Part shown: one piece after another, positions 1 through 9,396 of the stretch
Position numbering within the stretch: the stretch's first letter is position 1
Layout of the letters: each line of letters starts with the position of its first letter
Assembly: GCF_001661965.1 (NCBI RefSeq)
Contig: NZ_LYWZ01000022.1
Coordinates: forward strand, 558,001 to 622,000
Length of the DNA: 64,000 bases
Origin: Croceicoccus mobilis
GTDB taxonomy: Bacteria; Pseudomonadota; Alphaproteobacteria; Sphingomonadales; Sphingomonadaceae
Reading direction: 5' to 3'
Position numbers and translations under genes: made by a program
The notes under the pieces: model-generated
Told to the model about the DNA's origin: nothing
Database searches by the model: none
What the model saw: the letters and a program-made list of their open reading frames with translations, nothing else

Positions 1-159
1 GAGGATGCGGCGCTGCTGATCGGTAAGGCTGGTCGCGGCGGCAAAGGCCTTCGCCGGAAGGGCGGCGGCGGCAGCGCCGACGGCAGCGGTCCTGATAAGG
101 CCGCGACGCCCAATCCTGAGCGCTGAAATGGATTTGGATATGGTTTCCGGTCCGTTCAT
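1..159 (-). CDS. Tat-signal protein, N-terminal fragment
   Basis: The minus strand opens at an ATG (157-159) and stays open to the window edge, giving only the first 53 residues. They hold a twin-arginine-type export signal: basic residues with R-R-G-L-I around residue 18, then an Ala-rich hydrophobic run ending in a likely AKAFA cleavage site near residue 40. The product is therefore probably exported folded to the periplasm. The mature part visible is too short to name a family. It lies upstream in the same direction as nothing else visible here; the protease gene at 222-764 reads towards it. Confidence 0.6.
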   Translation of the reverse strand, partial: MNGPETISKSISALRIGRRGLIRTAAVGAAAAALPAKAFAAATSLTDQQRRIL

Positions 160-221
160 CCTGTGACTTTACCACAGTTCGGGACGCGAATGAATTAACG
201 GTCAAGATTGTCCCGAAACGG

Positions 222-764
222 TTAGTCTTGGCTAAGCACCATCGTGTCGCCTTCGATGGCGACCTTGTCGAAACGCTGCAGGAAGCTCTGGCCCAGCAGC
301 GTGACCGACAGGCCTTCGGGAATCACCGCGGCCTCGACATCGCGGATCTCGGTTCCGTTCAGTTCGATGCGGTCGATCATCATCGGCACGCCTTCGACCA
401 CGCCGCTGGCGCCGCGGGCAATGGGACGGACGTCGGATTCGCTCCAGTAAAGGCCCGCCGCGCGGGCATCCTCGCCTGTCAGCGCCACGAAGCTGGCGCC
501 GGTATCGACCAGCACGTTCATCTGCGCGCCCTCGATGCTGGGCGATGCATAGAAATGCCCGTCGACTTCACGCCTTAGCCGAATCGCGCCGCCATGCATG
601 TCGCCGGACGCCGACGGGACCGGACCGGACAGGGCCAGTGCCTCGCCAACTGGCGTTGGCGGCATATCGGCAGCATTATCGCCATTATCCGACATGCCGG
701 TGACGACTGCCCCCACGGCGCACAGGCCAAAGACGCCCCAGAAGATCTTGTGCATCTCGCTCAT
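222..764 (-). CDS. Retropepsin-like aspartic protease (TIGR02281-type)
   Basis: A 180-residue protein with an N-terminal hydrophobic segment (about residues 8-24), which suggests it is exported or membrane-anchored. A linker follows, then a single retropepsin-like domain with the catalytic motif D87-T-G (context LVDTGAS). A later ILLGQ-like stretch near the C terminus (LLGQSFL) matches the second half of the fold. One D-T-G per chain means activity would require a dimer, as in the bacterial clan AA proteins of this family. The start is ATG; a second ATG three codons later is also possible. The natural substrate is unknown. It lies downstream of ispG on the same strand with a 56 bp gap. Confidence 0.8.
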   Translation of the reverse strand: MSEMHKIFWGVFGLCAVGAVVTGMSDNGDNAADMPPTPVGEALALSGPVPSASGDMHGGAIRLRREVDGHFYASPSIEGAQMNVLVDTGASFVALTGEDARAAGLYWSESDVRPIARGASGVVEGVPMMIDRIELNGTEIRDVEAAVIPEGLSVTLLGQSFLQRFDKVAIEGDTMVLSQD

Positions 765-820
765 GCCGCCAGCCTAGGGCGGCATGCTTAAGTAGCGGTA
801 AAACTGGCGCGGAATTACGC

Positions 821-1972
821 CTATTCGGCGGGTTCGGTGGCTTTTCCTGCATCCGACATGCCGCCCTCGATCTCGGCGGCCTTGGCTTCCACCAGCTTGA
901 CGATATGGTCGAGCATGTCGGCGCTTTGCACGTGGTGGTCGGTCACGCCCGACAGATAGACCATGTGCTTGCCATTGCCGCCACCGGTGATGCCGATATC
1001 GGTTTCACGCGCTTCGCCAGGCCCATTGACCACGCAGCCAAGGACCGAGAGCGACAGCGGCGTCTTGATGTGCTGCAGCCGTTCTTCCAGCGCCTGCACC
1101 GTGCGGATCACGTCGAAACCCTGCCGCGCGCAGCTGGGGCACGACACCACGCGCACGCCGCGGGTGCGAAGGCCCAGCGCCTTCAGGATTTCAAAGCCGA
1201 CGCGCACTTCCTCTTCCGGCTCTGCCGAAAGCGAGACGCGCATGGTGTCGCCAATCCCGGCCCAGAGCAGATTGCCCATGCCGATCGAGGATTTGACCGT
1301 GCCGCCGATCAATCCGCCCGCCTCGGTAATGCCAAGATGCAGCGGGCAATCCACGGCTTCGGCAAGGCCCATATAGGCAGCGACGGCGAGGAACACGTCG
1401 GACGCTTTCACCGCGACCTTGTATTCGTGGAAATCATGGTCCTGCAGCAGCTTGATGTGATCGAGCGCCGATTCCACCAGTGCCTCGGGACAAGGCTCGC
1501 CGTATTTTTCGAGGAGGTCCCGTTCGAGGGAGCCGGCATTCACGCCGATGCGGATGGCGCAGCCATTGGCCTTGGCCGCGCGCACGACTTCGGCGACGCG
1601 CTCGCTCGATCCGATATTGCCGGGATTGATGCGCAAGCAGGCCGCGCCCGCGTCGGCGGCTTCCAATGCGCGTTTGTAATGGAAATGGATGTCCGCGACG
1701 ATCGGCACCTGCGCGGCTTTCACGATCTCACCCAGCGCATCGGTCGATTCGGTATCGGGGCACGATACGCGGATGATGTCCGCGCCCGCATCCTCGCACC
1801 GGCGGATCTGGTCGATCGTCGCTTTTGCGTCGCTGGTCAGCGTGTTGGTCATGGTCTGCACGCTGATCGGGGCATCGCCGCCGACGGGCACGCTCCCAAC
1901 CATGATCTGGCGTGACTGGCGGCGCTCTATCATGCGCCACGGACGGATTGCTGCGATACTGTCTGAGGACAT
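821..1972 (-). CDS. ispG: 4-hydroxy-3-methylbut-2-enyl diphosphate synthase
   Basis: IspG (GcpE) performs the penultimate step of the MEP isoprenoid pathway, reductively converting MEcPP to HMBPP with a [4Fe-4S] cluster. The 383 residues cover the TIM-barrel domain (roughly 20-260) and the C-terminal cluster domain. Cluster ligands are visible as C278-P-S-C281 and C313 in [10 protein letters not shown], whose E320 is the fourth ligand in the family. Length is typical of the compact proteobacterial form. The gene diverges from the ZntB-like transporter. A longer upstream reading in another frame (1728-2009) is a shadow. Confidence 0.97.
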   Translation of the reverse strand: MSSDSIAAIRPWRMIERRQSRQIMVGSVPVGGDAPISVQTMTNTLTSDAKATIDQIRRCEDAGADIIRVSCPDTESTDALGEIVKAAQVPIVADIHFHYKRALEAADAGAACLRINPGNIGSSERVAEVVRAAKANGCAIRIGVNAGSLERDLLEKYGEPCPEALVESALDHIKLLQDHDFHEYKVAVKASDVFLAVAAYMGLAEAVDCPLHLGITEAGGLIGGTVKSSIGMGNLLWAGIGDTMRVSLSAEPEEEVRVGFEILKALGLRTRGVRVVSCPSCARQGFDVIRTVQALEERLQHIKTPLSLSVLGCVVNGPGEARETDIGITGGGNGKHMVYLSGVTDHHVQSADMLDHIVKLVEAKAAEIEGGMSDAGKATEPAE

Positions 1973-2128
1973 GGGTGCTGCCTATACAGCCGCTTAGCGG
2001 GATGGGCAATTGACGAAGGCGGGTTAGGAAGCCTTCCGAAACCGTCCACGCCCCGTCGCGGCACGATTGCGCGTGCCGGTGCGTTACGTCATTCCTAAAG
2101 GCGCGCCAGCATCAGGAGACAGACGATC

Positions 2129-3139
2129 TTGGACCAGCAGCTTTACGACGACCAGACCGGCGAGGAGGCGCTGCTGTTCGCCCGCGTGCTGGATGGCAAG
2201 GGCGGCGGGCGCAAGATCGACTGGGAGGAGGCGCGTAGCTGGACCCCGTCGAAGCTGCACCCCGAAGAAGTGCTGTGGATGCATATCTGCCGCAACCAGC
2301 CCGGCGTGCAGGACTGGCTGGAGGGGATGATGCAGATCCCCGAACCCACGGCGGAGCTGCTGGTATCCGACCAGACCCGCCCGCGCGCCTTTCGCGAAGG
2401 GCAGACCATCGTCGCCACGCTGCGCGGCATCAATTTCAACCCCAATGCCGAGCCTGAGGACATGGTCTCGATGCAGATGTGGTGCGACGGGCGGCGGCTG
2501 ATCACGCTGCGCCGCCAGCGGCTGCAGACGCCGCGCGACACGCTGGCGGATATCGACCAGGGGATCGGCCCCACCGATGCCGGATCGCTGATCACCCAGC
2601 TGACCGAACACATGATCGCGCGGATGAGCGCGTCGATCGTCGATATGAACGAGCATATCGACAAGCTGGAGGACCAGGACCCCGAAGACGATGCCGAGGA
2701 AATGCTCGCGCAGATCACCACGATCCGCCGCAACTGCCTTGCCTTGAAACGCCACATGAGCCCCCAGCACGAGGCGCTGGAGCGGATCAGCCGCGATGCG
2801 CCCAGCTGGTTCGAGGACCACGACCGCCGCGAAATCGCCGAGACCATCGAACGGCTGCGCCGCTTCCTTGACGATATCGACATATCCAAGGAAAGCGCCG
2901 TCGTGCTGCAGGATGAAATCCGCGCCCGAGCGGCATCCAGCAGCGAAAAGGCGACCTATATGCTCACCATCGTGGCGGGCATCTTCCTGCCGCTGGGATT
3001 CGTGACGGGGCTTTTGGGCATCAATGTCGGCGGCATGCCGGGGGTCGATGACGGCAATGCCTTTTGGGAAGTGGTCGCCATGTGCGGCATGATTCTTGCC
3101 GTGCAGTTGTTCCTGTTCTGGAAATGGAAATGGCTGTGA
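2129..3139 (+). CDS. zntB: ZntB/CorA-family divalent cation transporter
   Basis: A 336-residue CorA-superfamily inner-membrane protein. Most of the chain is the cytosolic funnel domain with long charged helices. The C terminus carries two membrane segments (about 277-296 and 313-332) joined by a loop with G297-I-N299 in place of the CorA G-M-N, which is the ZntB-type signature. ZntB proteins move zinc, but metal specificity cannot be read from sequence. The start is TTG at 2129, chosen because AGGAGA at 2114-2119 sits nine bases upstream. No zinc-responsive regulator lies nearby. Confidence 0.85.
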   Translation: MDQQLYDDQTGEEALLFARVLDGKGGGRKIDWEEARSWTPSKLHPEEVLWMHICRNQPGVQDWLEGMMQIPEPTAELLVSDQTRPRAFREGQTIVATLRGINFNPNAEPEDMVSMQMWCDGRRLITLRRQRLQTPRDTLADIDQGIGPTDAGSLITQLTEHMIARMSASIVDMNEHIDKLEDQDPEDDAEEMLAQITTIRRNCLALKRHMSPQHEALERISRDAPSWFEDHDRREIAETIERLRRFLDDIDISKESAVVLQDEIRARAASSSEKATYMLTIVAGIFLPLGFVTGLLGINVGGMPGVDDGNAFWEVVAMCGMILAVQLFLFWKWKWL

Positions 3140-3358
3140 TGCGCCGTCCTTAGGGGGTTTCCCCTAGGTTTGGGTCGATCCGCACGTAACATCCCGGTGT
3201 CATTACCAGTGCGGTAACCGGATCGCTTCACGCCATTCGGCTACGGTTCTGCCCCCAAAGCCCCGGCCGCCCCCGGGCGTCGCTTGGGGAATGCCCGGCA
3301 GGCGGCAGGTGGGTTCGGCGTTAAGGTTCCCTGGTGCCCATCTTCCGCCGCCGGGCGT

Positions 3359-3898
3359 TTAGCCAGGCACGCCATCCAGCTTCAGCTCATACAGGAATTC
3401 ATCGTCGCGGTGGCTGCCGACCCAGAAGTCGATATCGGCGATCTTGGCGAAACCATATCGCTGGTAAAATCGCTGCGCGCCGTAATTCTCGCTCCACACC
3501 GATAGCTGGATCGCATCGCAGCCGCGTTCGCGCGCCTCGTCCAGCGCCCATTCCATCAAGGCCGCGCCCAGCCCCGATCCGGTCATCCCCGGCGCGGTGT
3601 AAAGCTGGCCCAGCCCCAGCGGATTGCGCGCGTCGGAATGCTCGGCATACTCGCTTTCCAGCACCAGCTTGCAATAGGCGAGCAAGGTGCCGTCCTCGCC
3701 CACCGCCAGCCGGTAGAGCCGTTTGGGATCGGCGATCTGCGCGGCGATCGCCTCGGGCGCATAGGCGCTTTTCAGGAAAGCGCCGAGATCTTCCTCCCGG
3801 TAGAGATGGGCGAAGGCGGCGCAAAAGCTGTCACGCGAAAGATCGGCCAGCGCCGCGGTATCGTCGGGCGTTGCGAACCGCATCGTATAGCGCGTCAC
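3359..3898 (-). CDS. GNAT-family N-acetyltransferase
   Basis: About 179 residues with the GNAT fold: an N-terminal FATPDDTAAL strand-helix, the acetyl-CoA loop read as MTGSGLGAALMEWAL, and a C-terminal segment GAQRFYQRYGFAKI that is typical of the last helix and strand. The acceptor substrate is unknown. The GTG at 3896-3898 is preferred because its GTGA overlaps the stop of the beta-lactamase gene and GGAG lies just upstream. ATG at 3883 would give a slightly shorter protein. Overlap implies translational coupling with the beta-lactamase, so a role in drug or cell-wall-fragment modification is possible but unproven. Confidence 0.85.
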   Translation of the reverse strand: MTRYTMRFATPDDTAALADLSRDSFCAAFAHLYREEDLGAFLKSAYAPEAIAAQIADPKRLYRLAVGEDGTLLAYCKLVLESEYAEHSDARNPLGLGQLYTAPGMTGSGLGAALMEWALDEARERGCDAIQLSVWSENYGAQRFYQRYGFAKIADIDFWVGSHRDDEFLYELKLDGVPG

Positions 3899-4842
3899 GA
3901 TCCGCTCCAATCGGCCGCGATCCGGCCCACCTGCGCCAGAACCGCTTCGCTTTCAGGGTTCATCTCGGTCTCCGTTTCAGGGGTCACGTAATAGGCCGCC
4001 ACAGCCAGCGGGGTGCCGCCGGCGGGGATCATCAGGCCGATATCGACATAGGTGCTGGGAAAGCCCGGCCACAGGCTGGTGCCCGTCTTGTCACCCACCC
4101 ACCATTCATCGGGCACACCGGCACGAAGGCGGCGTGTGCCGGTGACGGTGTCGGCCATCCACTGGCGCAGGGTTTCGCGCGAATCGCTTTCCAGCACATC
4201 GCCGGTGGTCAGCCGCGCCACGGTGCGGGCCATCGCCTCGGGCGTGGTGGAATTCTCGGTCGTGCCCGGCGGGATGCGATTCAATTCCGGCTCATAGGCA
4301 TCGAGCCTGCTGACATCATCGCCGATTGAGCGCCAGAACGCAGTCAGCCCCTTTGGCCCGCCCAGCCGCCTGAGCAGCAGATTGGCCGCAGCATTGTCGC
4401 TGGTGACCTGGATCGCCCTTGCCAGCGTACGGATCGGCAGCGCGCCCTTCCCCGTCGACTCGTCCAGATTGCGCGTGGTGACAGGGGACACGGCCATGAG
4501 ATCGTCGCGGGTGTAGGGCAGCATCTCTTCGGGATCGAGCCGGCCCGCATCGACCTCCCGCCACATCAGCGCTGCCAGGCTGAGCTTGAACGAGGAGCAA
4601 TGACAAAATCGCCTCGAGGATTGCCACACGATATTTTCCCCGTTCGCGATGTCGAGGATGAAGGCTCCCAGAGTACCGCCCGCCTGCGTATCCAGCGCGC
4701 GCAGGGCGGCGAGAGCCTGCTCACCGCGATCGGGTGACGCGGCAGGCACGGCCTCCACGGCCGGGCCGCAGCCGGTGGCATATGCGGCCAGTCCACCCAA
4801 TGCGACCGCCCCCAGATCCCGGCGGCTGATCCTTGCCTTCAT
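3895..4842 (-). CDS. Class A beta-lactamase, probable Tat lipoprotein
   Basis: A serine beta-lactamase of 315 residues with every class A motif in order: S83-S-F-K86 (Ambler S70xxK73), S148-D-N150 (SDN loop), E184-P-E-L-N188 (omega loop E166xxxN170) and K252-T-G254 (KTG box). It should acylate and hydrolyse beta-lactams in the periplasm. The N terminus has SRRDLG followed by an Ala/Gly hydrophobic run ending in Cys25, so it may be Tat-exported and lipidated. The start at 4842 is set by GGAGG eight bases upstream; an ATG 24 bases earlier is in frame. No AmpR-like regulator is adjacent. Spectrum cannot be predicted. Confidence 0.93.
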   Translation of the reverse strand: MKARISRRDLGAVALGGLAAYATGCGPAVEAVPAASPDRGEQALAALRALDTQAGGTLGAFILDIANGENIVWQSSRRFCHCSSFKLSLAALMWREVDAGRLDPEEMLPYTRDDLMAVSPVTTRNLDESTGKGALPIRTLARAIQVTSDNAAANLLLRRLGGPKGLTAFWRSIGDDVSRLDAYEPELNRIPPGTTENSTTPEAMARTVARLTTGDVLESDSRETLRQWMADTVTGTRRLRAGVPDEWWVGDKTGTSLWPGFPSTYVDIGLMIPAGGTPLAVAAYYVTPETETEMNPESEAVLAQVGRIAADWSGS

Positions 4843-5561
4843 GACGTCGCCCTCCCTCATTTCCACGCACGGGGCGATGGAGCGAAACCGCCTGCCGGGT
4901 CAAGCAGGCCGACCGCAATGCAGCATGCAGGGCGAATCACCCTCACCCCACCGGCCAAGCCGTTACGATGTGCGCGAAACGCCGCAGCGCGGCGGATTGA
5001 TCCGATTTGGGGCTAAATTCTGCGCCATCCCATTGAAAAACGCTGCACTTTCGGCCAGATGCGCAAGTGAAGCGGTCATCGCTTCTTCACGGCCATCCCG
5101 AACTGGGTCATCTTTCTTCACAGAGCCGCGGCGTATCGCGACTGCGAAATCTCCCATGCTGAAATTATGCGTGGCAGCAGGGGCTTATCATAGATTCTGT
5201 ACTTTTATTTCTTGAACCGGCCATAATTCTATTGTTAGTGGACTCGTCGGATCATCAGAACTGATGATGAATTATATTTGACGATTGCGTACTAAGTTCG
5301 CATGCCTGCGAATATGACACACTCGTCGGTTTCGGGGCTTGAATCGGGTCGCATCTGCCGTTGGGGGATGGCTCTGCGCGCTCGAACTCGTCCTGATCGC
5401 GCTGCCGCGTCATGCCCATGACCATGGGGCGGCAGCGCGACTTCCCCGAAGATCGGGATCAAGACATGCCACAGATCGGCTGCGATACCGGGCAGGATCG
5501 TGATGCGGACCCCGCGTCTGCTCAGCCGCTTTCCGCCCCTGCCAAATCAACTGAAAACATT
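4843..5561. other. Gene-poor intergenic gap, partly AT-rich
   Basis: About 0.7 kb between the beta-lactamase start and the small membrane protein. A 64-codon minus-strand ORF (4963-5157) lacks a ribosome-binding site and any recognisable motif, so it was not called. The stretch from about 5190 to 5330 is clearly richer in A and T than its surroundings and holds an inverted repeat at 5251-5268. An in-frame upstream extension of the small membrane protein (from 5412) also falls here. This could be a regulatory region, a decayed gene or an unrecognised small RNA. Confidence 0.5.
5251..5268. promoter_or_regulatory. Inverted repeat, candidate operator
   Basis: ATCATCAG and CTGATGAT face each other across two bases, a perfect 8 bp dyad in the AT-rich part of the gap. 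Size and symmetry fit a dimeric repressor site. No regulator gene is adjacent, and the regulated gene is not evident. Confidence 0.35.
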
Positions 5562-5696
5562 ATGTCGACCCCGGCCCAGCCCGAGACACCGTCGAGAGCC
5601 CCCATCGGCATGATCTTCGGGCTGGTGCTGGGCTGCGTCCTGTGGGCGATCATCATCGCCGGCATCATGCTGGCGTGGAGCGTTCTTGGCAGCTGA
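5562..5696 (+). CDS. Small single-span membrane protein
   Basis: A 44-residue reading that starts MSTPAQPETP and is dominated by one hydrophobic helix (about residues 17-41). It ends one helical turn after the membrane segment, as in many small inner-membrane proteins. The frame is open further upstream to an ATG at 5412, which would add 50 polar residues of low complexity. Neither start has a convincing Shine-Dalgarno sequence, so the start is uncertain. It converges on pheA. Function unknown; no family recognised. Confidence 0.45.
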   Translation: MSTPAQPETPSRAPIGMIFGLVLGCVLWAIIIAGIMLAWSVLGS

Positions 5697-5715
5697 TCCG
5701 GCTGCCCGTGCGCGA

Positions 5716-6648
5716 TCAGCGGGCGCGGGCCTGGCTATAGGTGCCAAGCATGCGCAGGTGCTTCGAATAAAATCCCAGCTCCTCCAGCGCGCGGTCGACC
5801 GCCGGCTGTCCCGGCGCACCCACGATATCGGCGTAGAACTCCGTAGCGGCGAAGGCAGCGCCCTTCTGATAGCTTTCCAGCTTCGTCATGTTGACGCCAT
5901 TGGTCGCAAACCCGCCCAGCGCCTTGTAAAGTGCGGCAGGGATGTTGCGCACCTCGAACACAAAGGTCGTCATCGCGGTCCCCGCGACCGTTGCCGGGTC
6001 CAGCGCATCCTTTGCCAAGAGCACAAAGCGGGTCATGTTGTCATGCGCATCCTCGATGTCGCGCGCGATGACAGTGAGGTCATAAAGCTCGGCGGCCATG
6101 GCAGGCGCGATGGCGGCCAGCTGCGGGTCGCGGCGCTCGGCCACGGTGGCGGCGGCGCCCGCCGTGTCGGGATGGTCCAGCGGCACCAGCCCGTCGGCGC
6201 GCAACCGGTGGCGGCACTGGCCCAGCGCCTGCGGATGCGAAATCACGGAAGTGAACGGCCCGGCTCCCACCGCCATCAGCGTGTGATGGATTTCCATGAA
6301 ATGCTCACCCGTGATGGCGAGCCCCGATTCCGGCAGCAGGAAATGGATGTCGGCCACACGCCCGTTCTGCGAATTCTCGATCGGGATGATGGCGCGGCGC
6401 GCGCGCCCTTCCTTTACCGCATCGATCGCATCGGCGAAGGAGAAGCAGGGAAGCGGCAGGCAGTCCGCATCATATTGCAAGGCCGCGATATGCGAATTCG
6501 CCCCCGGCGCGCCCTGAAACGCCACGGCGCGGTCCGGTTCGGCCAGCGCAGCGGCTGTCATCTCCTGCACCAGCGCCATGGCAGGCGCGGCATAAGGGCG
6601 GGCAAGGTCGGTCGCTGCGGGCGACGAAGGATCGGGCGAACTGCTCAT
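5716..6648 (-). CDS. pheA: Prephenate dehydratase
   Basis: Converts prephenate to phenylpyruvate in phenylalanine synthesis. The 310 residues consist of the PDT catalytic domain, starting at VAFQGAPGANSH (about residue 42) and including PIENSQNGRV, followed by an ACT regulatory domain that senses phenylalanine. The ACT part is recognisable from TTFVFEVRNIPAALYKAL and the KLESY motif. There is no chorismate mutase domain, so this is the monofunctional form usual in Alphaproteobacteria. It is transcribed away from the cytochrome c gene. Confidence 0.95.
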   Translation of the reverse strand: MSSSPDPSSPAATDLARPYAAPAMALVQEMTAAALAEPDRAVAFQGAPGANSHIAALQYDADCLPLPCFSFADAIDAVKEGRARRAIIPIENSQNGRVADIHFLLPESGLAITGEHFMEIHHTLMAVGAGPFTSVISHPQALGQCRHRLRADGLVPLDHPDTAGAAATVAERRDPQLAAIAPAMAAELYDLTVIARDIEDAHDNMTRFVLLAKDALDPATVAGTAMTTFVFEVRNIPAALYKALGGFATNGVNMTKLESYQKGAAFAATEFYADIVGAPGQPAVDRALEELGFYSKHLRMLGTYSQARAR

Positions 6649-6834
6649 GAGGCGATGCCGTTAGGCCACACCTGCGCCTGTGCCAAGTACAGAAACTGCG
6701 CACAATGATGGGGTAGGCACCATGAAACGCCCTTGTCATGCGGCGAACGCTTATTTAGAGCGCTGCGCGAGCCTTCTTGGCTCCGGGACGATCGCAATAA
6801 ACACACGCTCACTGGCAGATGGATATTTCTTGAG

Positions 6835-7488
6835 ATGGACGGCAAGCTCAACACGATCTTTGGCTGGACCCTGTTTGGTGGCGTTGTCGCGCTCGGCCTC
6901 TCCAGCGTCAGCTCGCATATCTTCGACAGCGAACGCCCGGAGGAGCTGGGCTATGTGATCGAAGGCGTGGAAGCAGAAGGCGGTGAGGAAGGTCCCTCGC
7001 TTGCCATGCTGCTGAGCACGGCCGATGTTGCCAAGGGCGAAGCGATCTTTGCCAAGTGTCAGGCCTGCCACACCATCGCGTCGGGCGGCCCCAATGGCGT
7101 TGGCCCCAATCTTTACGGCACACTGGGCGAGGCGATTGCCACCGGCAGGGGCGGCTATGCCTTCTCCGACGCGCTGAAGTCGCATGGCGGCAGCTGGACG
7201 TTCGAGAACATGGACGCATGGCTGACCAGCCCGCGCGCCTTTGCCCCCGGCACGAAGATGAGCTTCGCCGGCCTTGGCAATGCCGAGGACCGCGCCAACA
7301 TCATCGCCTATCTGAACGCGCAAGGGTCGAACCTGCCGCTGCCCGAGGTCGAGGCCCCGGCAGAGGAAGAAGGCGCCGAGGAAGGCGTTGAGGCACCCGC
7401 AGAGGTGACCGCCGCAGCTGCCGATTCGGATGCAGGAACCACCCCAGCGGTCGCCGCCGACACCGACACCACCGCTCCGGTCGAATAA
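6835..7488 (+). CDS. cycM: Membrane-anchored cytochrome c (CycM-like)
   Basis: A 217-residue c-type cytochrome that would shuttle electrons between the bc1 complex and terminal oxidase on the periplasmic side. Residues 8-27 form an uncleaved N-terminal anchor. The haem site is C75-Q-A-C78-H79 and the axial Met is M142 in GTKMSFAG. After the haem domain come about 45 residues made almost only of Ala, Glu, Asp, Thr, Pro and Val. The ATG at 6835 is chosen because it directly precedes the anchor; a longer frame to 6733 adds residues without family character. A terminator follows. Confidence 0.88.
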   Translation: MDGKLNTIFGWTLFGGVVALGLSSVSSHIFDSERPEELGYVIEGVEAEGGEEGPSLAMLLSTADVAKGEAIFAKCQACHTIASGGPNGVGPNLYGTLGEAIATGRGGYAFSDALKSHGGSWTFENMDAWLTSPRAFAPGTKMSFAGLGNAEDRANIIAYLNAQGSNLPLPEVEAPAEEEGAEEGVEAPAEVTAAAADSDAGTTPAVAADTDTTAPVE

Positions 7489-7510
7489 GACCAGCGATCA
7501 AGCAATTACG

Positions 7511-7550
7511 AAGCCCCCGCCCGGCCCCATGGCCCGGCGGGGGTTTTCGT
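7511..7550 (+). terminator. Intrinsic terminator of cytochrome c gene
   Basis: CCCCCGCC (7514-7521) pairs with GGCGGGGG (7536-7543) across a 14-base loop that can pair further, followed by TTTT at 7544-7547. It lies 23 bases after the cytochrome stop. Confidence 0.75.
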
Positions 7551-7607
7551 TTGGCGCTTGGCAAATGGCGTGGAACGGGTCTGATCGCCCGGTCACGGAT
7601 TACTGAT

Positions 7608-8117
7608 CTAATCCGCGAATGCCGGATGATAGGCGACCTCGCCCCTTGGCGCGGCACCATCAAACGCCAGCGCCATGAAATATTCCTCCGGCACGCCCGG
7701 CAGCACCAGTTCCGGCTGCACCGCGAAACCGAATCGCGGATAATAGGCCGGATCGCCCAGTACCACGCAGCCTGCCGCGCCATCTTCGCGGAGCCGCTGA
7801 AGCCCCGCCTCGATCAGCGCCGCGCCGACACCTGCGCCCTGCCGGTCGGGCAGCACGGAAACGGGGCCAAGGCCGAACCAGCCGCGCACTTCGCCATCGA
7901 TGGCGATTTCGCTGAAGGCGACATGTCCGACCAGCGCCTCGCCCTGCTCGGCCACCAGAGAGATCGCCAGCGCGCCTGCATTGCGCAACTCGTCGATGAT
8001 CGCGGCTTCGTTGCCGCCCGCATGGGGCGCGGTGCGAAAAGCCTCTGTTGTCAGGCGGGCAATCGCGCCCCGGTCGCTCGCGCGTTCTCCGCGGATGGCG
8101 ACGGGGGCGTCAGTCAT
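7608..8117 (-). CDS. GNAT-family N-acetyltransferase (YhbS-like)
   Basis: A 169-residue acetyltransferase. The acetyl-CoA pyrophosphate loop appears as RQGAGVGAALI, preceded by a beta strand carrying LGPVSVLP. The second half contains VVLGDPAYYPRFGF, a stretch characteristic of the YhbS-like subgroup, in which a Tyr and the following Arg-Phe-Gly-Phe close the fold. The substrate is unknown. It lies ten bases downstream of lysC on the same strand, so the two may be co-transcribed, though no functional link is apparent. Confidence 0.88.
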   Translation of the reverse strand: MTDAPVAIRGERASDRGAIARLTTEAFRTAPHAGGNEAAIIDELRNAGALAISLVAEQGEALVGHVAFSEIAIDGEVRGWFGLGPVSVLPDRQGAGVGAALIEAGLQRLREDGAAGCVVLGDPAYYPRFGFAVQPELVLPGVPEEYFMALAFDGAAPRGEVAYHPAFAD

Positions 8118-8127
8118 GCGTGGCGGT

Positions 8128-9396
8128 TCAGGCCGCTTCGTCGTTGACGTCGAGGCCGTAGGCGGTGTGCAGGATGCGAACGGCCAGTTCGGTCTCGTCC
8201 TCGTCGATCAGCACCGAGACCTTGATCTCGCTGGTGGAGATCGCCTGGATGTTGATGCCGCGATCGGCCAGCGACTTGAACATGGTCGAGGCGATGCCCG
8301 CATGGCTGCGCATGCCCACGCCCACGATCGAGATCTTGGCGACCTTGGGATCGGTGATGATGCGGTTGAAGCCGATGGAGGGCTTGGCTTCCTCCAGCAG
8401 TGCCTGCGTGCGCACCAGATCGGCGCTGGGCACGGTAAAGGTCACGTCGGTTTCGCCCTTTTCGCGGCCGACGTTCTGGATGATCATGTCGACGTTGATA
8501 TTGGCGGCGGCCAGCGGCGTGAACACCGATGCGACCGCGCCGGGGCGGTCGGGCACGCGGGTCAGGATGACCTTGGCTTCGTTCTTGTCGGCGGCAATGC
8601 CGGTTACCAGCTGGCTTTCCATGTCGAGTCCTTCAAGCTCTTCGTCGCTGACGATCAATGTTCCGGGGAGGTCGTCCGCAAGCGGTGCGTCATCGTCCAC
8701 GAAAGAGGACAGCACCTGCACGCGCACCCCTTCCTTCATGGCGAGGCTGACCGAGCGGGTCTGCAATACCTTCGAGCCGACCGAAGCGAGTTCGAGCATT
8801 TCCTCGAACGTCACGGCCTTCAGCTTGCGGGCCTTGGCGACGATGCGCGGGTCGGTGGTGTAGACGCCGTCGACATCGGTGTAGATGTCGCAGCGATCGG
8901 CCTTTACCGCCGCCGCCACGGCGACCGCGCTGGTGTCGCTGCCGCCACGGCCAAGCGTTGCAACGCGGCCATCATCGGCAATGCCCTGAAAACCGGGGAT
9001 CACGGCGATTTCGCCCGCCGCCATGCTGTCCATCATCGCCTGCGCGTCGATATCGGTAATGCGCGCCTTCGCATGGGCGGTGTCGGTGTGGATCGGCACC
9101 TGCCAGCCCAGCCACGAACGCGCCTTGCAGCCCAAAGCCTGCAGCGTCAGCGCCAGAAGGCCGCTGGTGATCTGTTCACCGGCTGCGACGACCACGTCAT
9201 ATTCGGCCGGATCGTAAAGCGGATTCGCCTCGCGGCAGAAATTGACCAGCCGGTCGGTTTCACCCGCCATGGCCGAAACTACGACCGCCACCTCGTGCCC
9301 GGCGGCCTGCTGGCGGCGCACGATATTGGCGACGCGGCGAATGCGCTCTGTCCCCGCCATCGAGGTGCCGCCGAATTTCATCACGATGCGAGCCAC
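8128..9396 (-). CDS. lysC: Aspartate kinase
   Basis: Phosphorylates aspartate, the entry step to lysine, threonine, methionine and diaminopimelate. The 422-residue chain has the amino-acid-kinase domain (KFGGTSM near the N terminus, [13 protein letters not shown] near residue 150) and two C-terminal ACT domains that normally bind lysine or threonine for feedback inhibition. The start read here is GTG at 9394-9396, with a purine-rich AGGCGAAG upstream; an internal ATG five codons later would remove conserved residues. It diverges from ubiG across 84 bases. Confidence 0.96.
   Translation of the reverse strand: MARIVMKFGGTSMAGTERIRRVANIVRRQQAAGHEVAVVVSAMAGETDRLVNFCREANPLYDPAEYDVVVAAGEQITSGLLALTLQALGCKARSWLGWQVPIHTDTAHAKARITDIDAQAMMDSMAAGEIAVIPGFQGIADDGRVATLGRGGSDTSAVAVAAAVKADRCDIYTDVDGVYTTDPRIVAKARKLKAVTFEEMLELASVGSKVLQTRSVSLAMKEGVRVQVLSSFVDDDAPLADDLPGTLIVSDEELEGLDMESQLVTGIAADKNEAKVILTRVPDRPGAVASVFTPLAAANINVDMIIQNVGREKGETDVTFTVPSADLVRTQALLEEAKPSIGFNRIITDPKVAKISIVGVGMRSHAGIASTMFKSLADRGINIQAISTSEIKVSVLIDEDETELAVRILHTAYGLDVNDEAA

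Noticed and set aside
3151-3166. TAGGGG/CCCCTA hairpin after the ZntB-like gene
   Set aside because: Short stem without a T run; neither a convincing terminator nor a known regulatory site.
4963-5157. 64-codon minus-strand ORF in the gap
   Set aside because: No ribosome-binding site, no domain and an unremarkable start; not enough to call a gene.
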